Both the position numbers and the translations under genes were made by a program. The notes below the pieces were generated by a model that was given only the letters and a program-made list of their open reading frames with translations, did not search any database and was not told the origin of the DNA. Below are positions 51,822-60,383 of a DNA stretch of 64,000 nt, in pieces; the stretch's first letter is position 1, and the number at the start of each line of letters is the position of its first letter. Source of the stretch: Hyphomicrobiaceae bacterium (GTDB taxonomy: Bacteria; Pseudomonadota; Alphaproteobacteria; Rhizobiales; Hyphomicrobiaceae); assembly GCA_020638055.1 (NCBI GenBank), contig JACKJH010000003.1, positions 310,001-374,000 of the forward strand, read 5' to 3'.

Positions 51822-52200
51822 GGATTGAACAGGTCTCAATGTTTGTGCTTGGACTGCTCGCAGTGCAAGCGGTTGCGCAGGGATTGCAAGCTGTGCCGAT
51901 CAGGATATAGGTTTACAATCTGCAACTTAGCTTGAATACGATTGCGTGCAACATGAACCGTTATTGCGCTGCAACATAACGCAACATGCAAAATTATGCA
52001 TTTTAATGCACAGAGATCGTTACAATCCTTCAAAGTTAATAGAAGCAATCTCATGGCGTGATACGCAGTTGTGTGCAGCGCGAGATCACTTGAATTTGTG
52101 ACTAAAAGTTGAGCCGCGACAATGTTGCAGACCCGCGGTTTAAAGGGCAGACTGCCGTGGTATACAAGGGTGCAAAACAAGAAACTCGGGAGGTGGTTGC
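51822..52200. promoter_or_regulatory. Divergent moaA/fdh promoter region with repeated ATGTTGC motifs
   Basis: A 380-base AT-richer region. On the minus strand ATGTTGC occurs at 51948-51954, 51971-51977 and 51981-51987, with offsets of 23 and 10 bp; on the plus strand it occurs at 52122-52128. Related GCAAC sites and ATGCA/TGCAT pairs lie nearby. The helical-turn spacing suggests operator sites for a transcription factor that I cannot name. No molybdenum-cofactor riboswitch was recognised. Confidence 0.5.
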
Positions 52201-52833
52201 GTGCTACACGCGCAATCCCAGGTGGAAGCCGAAGTGACCGATGCGAAAGCGCGCGTTCTCTCCCCAGAGGACGAGCTGCGTGCGCAACATTATCGCCTTC
52301 TCGCGCACTTTTTGACGGCCGCTCCTCATGCTCGGGATCTGCAGATGGCTGCCGCGTTGTCGGCTGACGAAGCGACAACCTTGGGTCGGGCGGTGAATGC
52401 GCTCGCTGATGCCGCCGGCAAGACCGATGAGGTTGCTGAAGGCGATGCTTATCAGGAACTATTCATCGGGTTGGGGAGAGGCATTCTGGTGCCTTATGGC
52501 AGCTACTATTTAACCGGGTTCCTGCATGAAAAGCCTCTGGCCCGGCTACGCGTGGAAATGTCGGAACTTGGCATTCAACGCAACGACGGCGTCAAGGAAC
52601 CAGAGGATCACATTTCGTCGATTCTTGAGATGATGGCAGGGCTCATCGCAGGTGACTTTGGCGAGATACCCCAAGAAAGACAGCGGTCGTTTTTCGCCGC
52701 ACACGTCAACACCTGGGCCGGACATTTCTTTCGTGATCTCTCACTCGACACCACGTCCAACTTTTACGCCGCGCTCGGTACTCTGGGAGGGGTGTTCCTG
52801 GAAGTCGAAGAACACGCACTGAGGCTGGATTAA
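52201..52833 (+). CDS. TorD-family formate dehydrogenase chaperone
   Basis: A 210-residue all-helical cytoplasmic chaperone of the TorD/DmsD type. The hallmark EPEDHISSILEMMAGL is present, with VPYGSYYLTGFLHEKPLA and YQELFIGLGRG upstream. Such chaperones bind the twin-arginine signal of a molybdoenzyme and hold it until the cofactor is inserted. GTG start preceded by GGGAGG. The genes that follow encode a TAT-signal protein and the catalytic subunit, its likely client. Confidence 0.93.
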   Translation: MLHAQSQVEAEVTDAKARVLSPEDELRAQHYRLLAHFLTAAPHARDLQMAAALSADEATTLGRAVNALADAAGKTDEVAEGDAYQELFIGLGRGILVPYGSYYLTGFLHEKPLARLRVEMSELGIQRNDGVKEPEDHISSILEMMAGLIAGDFGEIPQERQRSFFAAHVNTWAGHFFRDLSLDTTSNFYAALGTLGGVFLEVEEHALRLD

Positions 52834-52920
52834 GCGTGACGCTTGGCGTGCGCGGATCCAGTGGCATGATACATTTAGATGAAACCAGCCCCTGGGCTGG
52901 TATTACGGAGGAAGAGACAA

Positions 52921-53127
52921 ATGAAGCAATCGGAAAAGAAAGTGGCGCAGTCCAACCGCCGCAGCTTCCTCAAGCTGGCGGGCGCCGGTGTTGCGGGTGG
53001 TGGCGCGGCACTTGTGGGCAGTGTGGCACCAGCCGCGGCAGACGCTGCGCCTGATGTAGCTGCCGAGGGCGGCTATCGCGAGAGCGACCACGTCAAGCGT
53101 TACTACGAACTCGCCAAATTCATGTAA
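52921..53127 (+). CDS. Small twin-arginine-signal protein of formate dehydrogenase loci
   Basis: A 68-residue protein. The twin-arginine motif SNRRSFLKLAG is followed by an Ala/Gly-rich hydrophobic stretch and AAADAAPD, a plausible cleavage site. The mature part is about 25 residues (YRESDHVKRYYELAKFM). The ATG at 52921 follows GGAGGAAGAG. Proteins of this size and pattern occur regularly before formate dehydrogenase catalytic genes; the role is unknown. Confidence 0.9.
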   Translation: MKQSEKKVAQSNRRSFLKLAGAGVAGGGAALVGSVAPAAADAAPDVAAEGGYRESDHVKRYYELAKFM

Positions 53128-53199
53128 TCCCTCGCGCCGCGTTGCAACGCTTGGGTCCGCCAAGACCAAGCCAAGCGACGCGAGACATGGAGAGACAAG

Positions 53200-56157
53200 A
53201 TGCTCAAGAAAAAAGTCAGCCGCGCCGCGACAGGGGGGCGCCTTTCAGCAGCCGTTCGCGAAGAAGGTACTTTTGCCACCGTCGACCGCCGCTCGTTCCT
53301 GCGCAATTCAGGTTTGGCCGTTGGAGGCATTGCAGCCGTCGGCACGTTCACGGGCTCGCGCGTTCAGCCTGCCAAGGCCGCCGCGCCCAATGCAGCCTCA
53401 GGCAACGTCACTCTCAAGAAGTCGGTGTGCACACACTGTTCGGTTGGTTGCACCGTGATCGCCGAAATCCAAAACGGTGTCTGGATCGGCCAGGAACCTG
53501 GTTTCGACAGCCCCTTTAACCTGGGTGCCCATTGCGCCAAGGGTGCTGCAGTCCGCGAACACGCACACGGTGAGCGCCGGCTGAAGTATCCCATGAAGCT
53601 CGTTGGCGGAAAATGGAAGCAACTCAAGTGGGACGAAGCGATCAACGAGATCGGCGACAAGATGCTTGAGATCCGCAAATCGTCCGGACCTGATTCTGTC
53701 TACTGGCTCGGTTCGGCGAAGTGGAACAACGAGCAGTCCTACCTTGGTCGCAAGTTCGCCGCCTACTGGGGCTCCAACAACATCGACCATCAGGCGCGTA
53801 TCTGTCACTCCACAACGGTCGCAGGTGTTGCCAACACCTGGGGCTATGGCGCGATGACGAACTCCTACAACGACATCATGAATTCCAAGGCGATGATCTT
53901 TATCGGCTCCAACCCGGCCGAAGCTCATCCCGTGTCGTTGCAGCACATCTTGAAGTGCAAGGAGCAGAACAACGCTTCGTTGATCGTGTGCGACCCACGC
54001 TTCACGCGTACCGCGGCCCATGCCAGCGAGTATGTCCGCTTCCGCCCGGGCACTGACGTGGCGCTGATGTGGGGCATCCTCTGGCACATCTTTGAGAATG
54101 GCTGGGAGGACAAGGAGTTCATCCGCAAGCGCGTCTGGGGCATGGATCACATCCGCGAGGAAGTGAAAAACTGGACCCCTGAGGAAACAGAACGCGTAAC
54201 CGGCGTACCAGGTTCGCAACTCAGCCGCGTTGCGCGGACGTTGGCCACCAACCGTCCCGGCACGTTGGTCTGGTGCATGGGCGCAACCCAGCACAGCAAC
54301 GGTAACGACAACACCCGCGCCTACTGCGTCTTGCAGCTTGCGCTTGGAAACATGGGCGTTGCCGGTGGTGGTGCCAATATCTTCCGCGGCCACGACAACG
54401 TTCAAGGCGCCACCGATTTCGGCGTGCTGATGGACAGTCTTCCTGGTTATTACGGTCTGTCGGAAGGCGCCTGGAAGCACTGGGCGCGCGTCTGGGAAAC
54501 CGATTATCAATGGCTTGCTGATCGCTTCGCCAAGATGCCTGGCAAGGGCAAGGACGGCGGCGACCTGCCGATGATGAATGAGAAGGGCATCCCCGTTTCA
54601 CGCTGGTTCGACGGCGTTTTGGAAGACAAGGCCAACCTCACCCAGCCTGACAACACCCGTGCCATGGTGTTCTGGGGGCATGCGCCCAACTCGCAAACGC
54701 GCGGGCCGGACATGAAAAAGGCGATGGAGAAGCTCGACCTTCTCGTCGTCATCGACCCTTATCCGACGGTTTCGGCAGTCATGCATGACCGCACCGACGG
54801 CGTCTATCTGTTGCCGGCGTCCACGCAGTTCGAAACCTCCGGGTCCGTAACCGCGTCCAACCGCTCGCTGCAATGGCGTGAGAAGGTCGTTGAGCCCTTG
54901 TTCGAAAGCAAGGTCGACCACGAGATCATGTATTTGTTCGCCAAGAAGTTCGGCTTCGAAAAAGAGATGTTCAAGAACATCAAGGTCGAAGGCACCGAGC
55001 CGAACGTCGAGGACATTACCCGCGAGTTCAACCGCGGTATGTGGACCATCGGCTACACCGGCCAATCGCCCGAGCGCCTCAAAGCCCACATGGCCAACCA
55101 ACACACCTTCGACAAGGTAACGCTCAAGGCCACGGGTGGCCCGTGCGATGGCGATTACTACGGGCTGCCCTGGCCGAGCTGGGGTACAGCCGAGATGAAA
55201 CATCCAGGCACGCCCAACCTCTACGACACATCCAAGCCGGTGGCGGAAGGCGGCTTGTGCTTCCGTGCCCGCTTCGGTGTTACCGCGCCAGAGAAATGGG
55301 CCAAGGGCAACGTCGACGCAGACAATCTTTTGGCGGTCGAAAGCTGGCCTGTAGGCTCGCAGATCGAGGATGGTTATCCCGAGATCACTTACGCGATGCT
55401 CGACAAGCTCGGCTGGGCCGGCGATTTGACTGCGGAAGAGCGGGCTTCGATTGAGAAGGTCGCAGGCGGCAACGACCCTGAAAAGATGGGCAAGGTGAAC
55501 TGGAAGATTGACCTGTCCGGTGGTCTTCAGCGCGTGGCCATCAAACATGGCTTGGCACCGTTCGGTAACGCCAAGGCGCGTGCGGTCGTGTGGACGTTCC
55601 CTGATCCTGTGCCGTTGCACCGTGAGCCGCTCTATACCCCGCGCCGGGATCTTCTCGACAAGTACGCCACCTTCAAGGATCGCCACATGCATCGCGTGCC
55701 GGTGTTGTTCGAGTCGATCCAGAAAAACGACTTCTCGAAAGACTATCCGATCATCCTCACATCCGGCCGTCTGGTCGAGTATGAGGGCGGCGGCGACGAA
55801 ACGCGTTCCAATCCGTGGCTTGCAGAGCTTCAGCAGAACATGTTCGTCGAGGTCAACCTGAGGGATGCCAACGATCTAGGTATCCGCGATGGCGAGATGG
55901 TGTGGGTGGAAGGGCCCGAAAAAGCCAAGGTCAAGGTTATGGCCATGGTCACCGAAAGGGTCGGTAAGGGTGTCGCCTTCATGCCGTTCCACTTCGGCGG
56001 TTACTTCCAGGGCAAAGACCTCAGGTCCAAGTATCCCGACGGCGCCGATCCCTATGTTTTGGGCGAGGCATCCAACACCGCACAGACCTACGGTTACGAT
56101 TCCGTCACCCAAATGCAGGAAACCAAAACAACGCTCTGCAAGATCTGGAGGGCCTAA
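53200..56157 (+). CDS. Formate dehydrogenase catalytic (molybdopterin) subunit
   Basis: A 985-residue periplasmic formate dehydrogenase alpha subunit. A TAT signal (DRRSFLRNSGLAVGG, residues 28-42) precedes the [4Fe-4S] motif CTHCSVGCTV ... GAHCAKGA (about 75-110). The metal ligand position, selenocysteine in E. coli FdnG, is Cys here (ARICHSTTVAG, near 202), followed by GYGAMTNSYNDI. The molybdopterin domains and a C-terminal MobB-type dinucleotide-binding domain (ILTSGRLVEYEGGGDETRSN) complete it. It oxidises formate to CO2 and passes electrons to the Fe-S subunit encoded next. Two large antisense frames inside it are shadows. Confidence 0.96.
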   Translation: MLKKKVSRAATGGRLSAAVREEGTFATVDRRSFLRNSGLAVGGIAAVGTFTGSRVQPAKAAAPNAASGNVTLKKSVCTHCSVGCTVIAEIQNGVWIGQEPGFDSPFNLGAHCAKGAAVREHAHGERRLKYPMKLVGGKWKQLKWDEAINEIGDKMLEIRKSSGPDSVYWLGSAKWNNEQSYLGRKFAAYWGSNNIDHQARICHSTTVAGVANTWGYGAMTNSYNDIMNSKAMIFIGSNPAEAHPVSLQHILKCKEQNNASLIVCDPRFTRTAAHASEYVRFRPGTDVALMWGILWHIFENGWEDKEFIRKRVWGMDHIREEVKNWTPEETERVTGVPGSQLSRVARTLATNRPGTLVWCMGATQHSNGNDNTRAYCVLQLALGNMGVAGGGANIFRGHDNVQGATDFGVLMDSLPGYYGLSEGAWKHWARVWETDYQWLADRFAKMPGKGKDGGDLPMMNEKGIPVSRWFDGVLEDKANLTQPDNTRAMVFWGHAPNSQTRGPDMKKAMEKLDLLVVIDPYPTVSAVMHDRTDGVYLLPASTQFETSGSVTASNRSLQWREKVVEPLFESKVDHEIMYLFAKKFGFEKEMFKNIKVEGTEPNVEDITREFNRGMWTIGYTGQSPERLKAHMANQHTFDKVTLKATGGPCDGDYYGLPWPSWGTAEMKHPGTPNLYDTSKPVAEGGLCFRARFGVTAPEKWAKGNVDADNLLAVESWPVGSQIEDGYPEITYAMLDKLGWAGDLTAEERASIEKVAGGNDPEKMGKVNWKIDLSGGLQRVAIKHGLAPFGNAKARAVVWTFPDPVPLHREPLYTPRRDLLDKYATFKDRHMHRVPVLFESIQKNDFSKDYPIILTSGRLVEYEGGGDETRSNPWLAELQQNMFVEVNLRDANDLGIRDGEMVWVEGPEKAKVKVMAMVTERVGKGVAFMPFHFGGYFQGKDLRSKYPDGADPYVLGEASNTAQTYGYDSVTQMQETKTTLCKIWRA

Positions 56158-56160
56158 ACC

Positions 56161-56754
56161 ATGGCACGTATGAAGTTCCTCTGCGACGCCGAGCGCTGCA
56201 TCGAATGCAATGCCTGCGTCACCGCATGTAAAAACGAAAACGAAGTGCCGTGGGGTGTGAACCGTCGGCGCGTCGTCACAATCAATGACGGTAAGCCTGG
56301 CGAGCGGTCCATCTCGGTGGCATGCATGCATTGCTCGGATGCACCGTGCAAGGCCGTCTGCCCGGTCGATTGCTTCTATCAGACCTCCGAAGGCGTCGTG
56401 CTTCACAACAAGGACCTGTGCATCGGTTGCGGCTACTGCTTCTATGCTTGTCCGTTCGGCGCGCCGCAGTATCCACAAGCGTCCAATTTTGGTTCACGTG
56501 GCAAAATGGACAAGTGCACCTTCTGTAATGGCGGACCCGAACCCAACAACTCAGAAGCGGAGTTCAAGAAGTACGGACGCAATCGTCTTGCCGAAGGCAA
56601 ACTTCCGCTGTGCGCAGAGATGTGTTCGACCAAGGCGCTGTTGGCAGGCGATGGTGACATCGTTTCCAACATCTACCGCGAGCGCGTCGTCGCCCGTGGC
56701 TTTGGCTCCGGCGCCTGGGGTTGGGGCAAGGCTTACCCTGGTCCTCAGGGCTGA
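56161..56754 (+). CDS. Formate dehydrogenase iron-sulfur (beta) subunit
   Basis: A 197-residue ferredoxin-type subunit with four [4Fe-4S] motifs: CIECNACVTACKNENE, CMHCSDAPCKAVCPVD, CIGCGYCFYACPFGAP, and the split CTFCNGG ... CAEMC. This matches FDH3/FdnH-type beta subunits that relay electrons from the molybdopterin subunit to cytochrome b. It begins 3 bp after the alpha-subunit stop, so it is clearly in the same operon. No own TAT signal is present; it would travel with the alpha subunit. Confidence 0.95.
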   Translation: MARMKFLCDAERCIECNACVTACKNENEVPWGVNRRRVVTINDGKPGERSISVACMHCSDAPCKAVCPVDCFYQTSEGVVLHNKDLCIGCGYCFYACPFGAPQYPQASNFGSRGKMDKCTFCNGGPEPNNSEAEFKKYGRNRLAEGKLPLCAEMCSTKALLAGDGDIVSNIYRERVVARGFGSGAWGWGKAYPGPQG

Positions 56755-56865
56755 TGTGCCGGCCTCATGTGGCCATCATCGCGTGTTGAACGCAGGGGGC
56801 GGCTTCGGCCGCCCTTTGCGCGCCAGCGGTTCGCTAACAATTCAAATGGTTGGGGAAAACCAGTC

Positions 56866-58035
56866 ATGACGACACCAACGAGGATGTCTCGCGGGCTCAG
56901 CTCGACCTTCCAGCTCCAGCATGCCGGCTTATGGCTCGGTGCCATGCTGTTAGCCCTCACGGTCTTGGCGTCACTCTCGCCGACAGCGCTGGCACAGGCC
57001 GTGCGTCCGCCCTCCAATGCAGTGAATCAGGAAAGTACGGGAGCGCCTGTACAAACCATTCCGCAAAAGGGTGGCAACTATGACATCGAACTATGGAAGA
57101 AGCTGCGCGAAGGCGTTCCCGGCACTGTTTCAGTTCCCGATCACGCATCGGGTATTCTGGTCCAGGCTGAAGGCACCGAGTGGACTGAGACGAAGCGCAA
57201 CGAGTTGCCTGAGTGGGGCGGATACGCACTAGCAGGCATGCTGGCTTTTCTGGCGTTGTTTTATCTCGTGCGCGGGACAGTGCGGATCGAACACGGTCCA
57301 GCAGGCCAGACGATCACGCGGTTCTCCGGCGTGGAGCGCATGGCGCACTGGCTTATGGCGGTCTCGTTCCTGCTGCAAGGTGCCACCGGCCTTGTAGCCC
57401 TTTATGGACGCGACCTGCTGATACCAGTCATGGGAAAAGCCGCGTTTGCATCCTTTGCTGCTGGGTCGAAGTGGATCCACGCCTATGTCGCATTCGCGTT
57501 CATGGTCGGACTGGCGCTGAGTTTCCTGCTTTGGGTGCGCCACAACTTCCCCAACCGCTACGATTTCATTTGGCTGGCTAAGGCGGGTGGCCTGTTCTCG
57601 AAACACTCACATCCACCTGCAAAGAAGTTCAATGCCGGTCAAAAAATCCTGTTCTGGCTCATCATGATCGGTGGTGTTTCGCTGTCGCTCAGCGGCTTGT
57701 CCCTGCTCCTGCCCTTTGAGTTCCCGCTATTCGACAAAACCTTCACGCTCCTGAATTCATTTGGATTGCATCTTCCAACGGGCCTGACCGCTGTCGAAGA
57801 AATGCAATATGCGGTGACATGGCACTCCATCGTCGCGCTCGGCTTGCTGTGCGTGATCCTCGCCCATATCTATATCGGAACGATTGGAATGGAGGGTGCC
57901 TTCGATGCGATGGGCTCTGGCGAAGTCGACGTCAACTGGGCCAAGGAGCATCACAGCGTGTGGGCGGCTGAGGAAACACAAAAGGAACGCGATGCGCGGC
58001 CGGGATCCGATGAGCGATTGCAGCCTGCAGAGTAG
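56866..58035 (+). CDS. Formate dehydrogenase cytochrome b (gamma) subunit
   Basis: A 389-residue membrane subunit. A signal-like helix (about 18-42) ending ALAQA and a periplasmic segment of about 80 residues come first. Four to five membrane helices follow. Heme-ligand histidines are in GVERMAHWLMAVSFLLQG, SKWIHAYVAFAFM, AVTWHSIVALG and VILAHIYIG. This is the FdoI/FDH3 gamma pattern, which passes electrons to quinone. ATG at 56866 follows GGGGAAAACC; the longer frame from 56767 has no signal. Confidence 0.93.
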   Translation: MTTPTRMSRGLSSTFQLQHAGLWLGAMLLALTVLASLSPTALAQAVRPPSNAVNQESTGAPVQTIPQKGGNYDIELWKKLREGVPGTVSVPDHASGILVQAEGTEWTETKRNELPEWGGYALAGMLAFLALFYLVRGTVRIEHGPAGQTITRFSGVERMAHWLMAVSFLLQGATGLVALYGRDLLIPVMGKAAFASFAAGSKWIHAYVAFAFMVGLALSFLLWVRHNFPNRYDFIWLAKAGGLFSKHSHPPAKKFNAGQKILFWLIMIGGVSLSLSGLSLLLPFEFPLFDKTFTLLNSFGLHLPTGLTAVEEMQYAVTWHSIVALGLLCVILAHIYIGTIGMEGAFDAMGSGEVDVNWAKEHHSVWAAEETQKERDARPGSDERLQPAE

Positions 58036-58078
58036 TCAGCGCCCTCACGGCGTCAGCCACGCGGTGGCTGGCGCTGAT

Positions 58079-59572
58079 ATGCGTATGGATCAGCAACTCC
58101 GCTTCGCTATGGCTGGCCGCGATCCGTTACCGGTCCTGGCAATGTTGGTGTTGATGTTTTGCGCAAGCCTGATCCCTGTTGCCGCCATCGCGGCATCAGA
58201 CAAACCGGCAGACGCAGCAAAGCGTGCTCAAAACACCGGCGACCTGATCGGCCATGGTGGTCCGATCAAGGCTGTCGCGGTAGATCCCGCCCGAGACCTG
58301 GCGGCCACCGGCAGCTTTGATTACGCCTTGATGGTTTGGAACATATCAGGCGACGTACCAAAGGTTTTGCAACGCTTCGATCAGCACGATGGCGCAGTCA
58401 ATGCCGTGGCGTTCGTACCAGGAACATCTCAGGTGCTGGCCGCCGGCGACGATGGTGCACTATCGGTCTGGGATTTTGAGACAGGCAAACTCCTGCACCG
58501 ATTCAAAGGGCACACCGCCAAGATCAACCACGTCGCAGTGTCCGGTGATGGCCGTTTCGCCGTCACGTCGAGTTGGGATCGCACCGCACGCGTGTGGGAC
58601 CTTTCCACACTGAAGGACGTAGCCGTGCTGCAAGGCCATGGCGGTCCGGTCAATGCAGCACAGTTTTCTGCCGACGGGGAGCGCGTCTACACCGCTGGAT
58701 ACGACGGCACGCTGCGCGTGTTCAATCGTGCCGATGGCACATTCATAAGGCCGCTTCACAAACACGGTTGGGGCCTCAATGTTCTGCAACGTATGCCGGG
58801 AATGGGAGAAACGCTCGTCACCGGTGCTCTCGACGGAGGCGTCGTCGTGATAGATGGCAACTCCGGCGACGTGGTGAAAACGCTCACCTCCTTTGAGCGG
58901 CCGGTATTGGCCATCGCAGCCGTTGCCAAGCCCGGTCTTCTCGCCGTTGCAGCAGGTGACGGCACAATCCGCGTCTTCAGGCTGGCGGATTGGGCAGAAA
59001 TTGAAACCTATCAAAATCCCTATGGTCCGGTTTGGGCGCTGGCATTTGCTCCCGGATCGACGGCACTTTACTATGGTGGTCTCGACGACTTTGCCACCCG
59101 CTGGCAGATCTCGCCGCGCCAGCCATACGAGAAGGTGCTGAGTGAATATCCGCGCAGGTTTCAGATATCTGGAAACGCGGACGACCCGGTCGCACGCGGC
59201 GCATTGCAATTCGCACGCAAATGCAGCGTTTGTCACACCCTAAAAAAAGACGGCAAGAATCGCGCAGGTCCAACGCTTTACAAGGTGTTTGGCCGCCGCA
59301 TTGCCAGCGTGCCGGATTATCCCTATTCCAAGGACTTGAAGAAACTCGATATCATCTGGACCGAACAGACGGTCGCCAAGCTGTTCGAACTCGGGCCAGA
59401 AAATTTTACGCCTGGATCGAAAATGCCGCTTCAGAAAATGACAGATAGCGCCCAGAGGTACGCATTGATCGCTTTTCTAAAGGTGGCAACAGAGCCAGAA
59501 GGCAACGATGCTGAAAAACCGGAAAGTGGCAGCGAGGCACGACATCCGCGCAGCAATGTGCCCACACGCTGA
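58079..59572 (+). CDS. WD40 beta-propeller fused to cytochrome c
   Basis: A 497-residue exported protein. A hydrophobic signal segment (VLAMLVLMFCASLIPVAAIAA) is followed by about seven WD40-type blades (about residues 45-360), for example VAFVPGTSQVLAAGDDGALS and VWDLSTLKDVAVLQGH. The C-terminal 110 residues are a class I cytochrome c domain: CSVCHTLKKDGKNRAGP for heme attachment and PGSKMPLQKM for the Met ligand. It follows the cytochrome b gene directly. It could take electrons from the dehydrogenase in the periplasm, or dock it to another carrier; this is inference. The exact start is uncertain (58010, 58079 or 58109). Confidence 0.88.
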   Translation: MRMDQQLRFAMAGRDPLPVLAMLVLMFCASLIPVAAIAASDKPADAAKRAQNTGDLIGHGGPIKAVAVDPARDLAATGSFDYALMVWNISGDVPKVLQRFDQHDGAVNAVAFVPGTSQVLAAGDDGALSVWDFETGKLLHRFKGHTAKINHVAVSGDGRFAVTSSWDRTARVWDLSTLKDVAVLQGHGGPVNAAQFSADGERVYTAGYDGTLRVFNRADGTFIRPLHKHGWGLNVLQRMPGMGETLVTGALDGGVVVIDGNSGDVVKTLTSFERPVLAIAAVAKPGLLAVAAGDGTIRVFRLADWAEIETYQNPYGPVWALAFAPGSTALYYGGLDDFATRWQISPRQPYEKVLSEYPRRFQISGNADDPVARGALQFARKCSVCHTLKKDGKNRAGPTLYKVFGRRIASVPDYPYSKDLKKLDIIWTEQTVAKLFELGPENFTPGSKMPLQKMTDSAQRYALIAFLKVATEPEGNDAEKPESGSEARHPRSNVPTR

Positions 59573-59581
59573 CAACACACT

Positions 59582-59631
59582 AAAGCATTTTCCGACGAAG
59601 TGGACACTGGTTCGTCAAAGAAAATGCGCTC
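59582..59631. repeat. Partial family 1 palindrome
   Basis: The first hairpin only, AAGCATTTTCCGACGAAG ... TTCGTCAAAGAAAATGCG, then GCTCT. It lies 9 bp after the WD40-cytochrome stop and may serve as a terminator. Confidence 0.88.
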
Positions 59632-59640
59632 TAACATCGC

Positions 59641-59887
59641 TAGTGTTCTGGATCGAACGTTTGATTCCCGGGCGAAGGTCGTCAAACGATCGTGAATCCA
59701 GAACACAAACAATGAGAATGCCAGAGCATTTTCAGCCGAAGTGTGCGCGGTTCGGCGTGAAGAACATGCTCAAAATAAAAGAAAATAGAGCGCGTTCGCG
59801 ATTCCATGAAAAGTGAACGCGCTCTAGGGTTCCGGGCTGACGCGTCGGGGCCCGACAGGGAACCAAGCGTCAGAGTCGGAACACTAG
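59641..59887. repeat. 247-bp composite palindromic repeat, copy 2
   Basis: The same three-module block as at 38344-38590. The two differences I see are AGCATTTTCAG for AGCATGTTCAG in module b, and GGAACACTAG for GGAACCCTAG at the end. Both begin with TAG and end with CTAG. It separates the WD40-cytochrome gene from the next small gene. Confidence 0.95.
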
Positions 59888-59932
59888 GGTTCAGGCCCTT
59901 TTGTTACGCATTAAAGAAAGGACGAAGAAGCC

Positions 59933-60055
59933 ATGAAGGCGTTTTTACTGAGTTTGATTGTGCTTGTCGCCATCAGTGCTGCCGCTGCTGCGGGCTTGAA
60001 CCTTGTCCCCTCTGGTGCCGGCGAGGTAACGGCTTCAAAAAATGTAAGGCTTTAG
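59933..60055 (+). CDS. 40-residue exported or membrane peptide
   Basis: A short frame of 40 residues. AAAGGACGAAG precedes the ATG. The first 20 residues (MKAFLLSLIVLVAISAAAAA) form a clear signal or membrane segment, and the tail is GLNLVPSGAGEVTASKNVRL. The good ribosome-binding site, classic N-terminus and position in the formate locus favour a real gene. The function is unknown. Confidence 0.65.
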   Translation: MKAFLLSLIVLVAISAAAAAGLNLVPSGAGEVTASKNVRL

Positions 60056-60124
60056 AATTACAATCGCCGGCCAAAGCTATCGGCCTGCGTCGTGACCCAA
60101 ACGAACAAAAAATGGAAAGATATA

Positions 60125-60319
60125 ATGGACGAAGATCAACTCAACATGGCTATGAGAAAGTTCTTGAAGCAGGTCGGTGTAACGTCTCAACGCGAAATCG
60201 AACGTGTGGCGCACGCCGCGGCAGCCAGTGGCAAAAAGAGCATCACGCTAAAGATGCATTTGACCGCCGAGGACACCGATCTCGATCACAATATCGAACA
60301 GGAAATCAAACTCGGATGA
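60125..60319 (+). CDS. Small DUF6494-like protein
   Basis: A 64-residue soluble protein beginning MDEDQLNMAMRKFLKQVGVT, followed by SQREIERVAHAAAASGKKSI and an acidic C-terminal part. It resembles a small family I recall as DUF6494, common in Hyphomicrobiales next to formate dehydrogenase genes; the name is from memory. The ATG at 60125 follows GGAAAG. The function is unknown, and no cofactor motif is visible. Confidence 0.8.
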   Translation: MDEDQLNMAMRKFLKQVGVTSQREIERVAHAAAASGKKSITLKMHLTAEDTDLDHNIEQEIKLG

Positions 60320-60383
60320 CGGGCGGCGTTCATCGCGCGCTGACCAGCTTTTTCAGCTCATAAAGCTGCGGACCTTGTACTGA

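Noticed and set aside
53797..53811. Possible selenocysteine at the formate dehydrogenase metal ligand
   Set aside because: The codon is TGT (Cys) in ARICHS; no in-frame TGA and no need for a SECIS element.
53398..55692. Minus-strand frames of 370 and 364 codons inside the formate dehydrogenase gene
   Set aside because: They lie opposite a clear molybdopterin enzyme and have no recognisable motifs or ribosome-binding sites.
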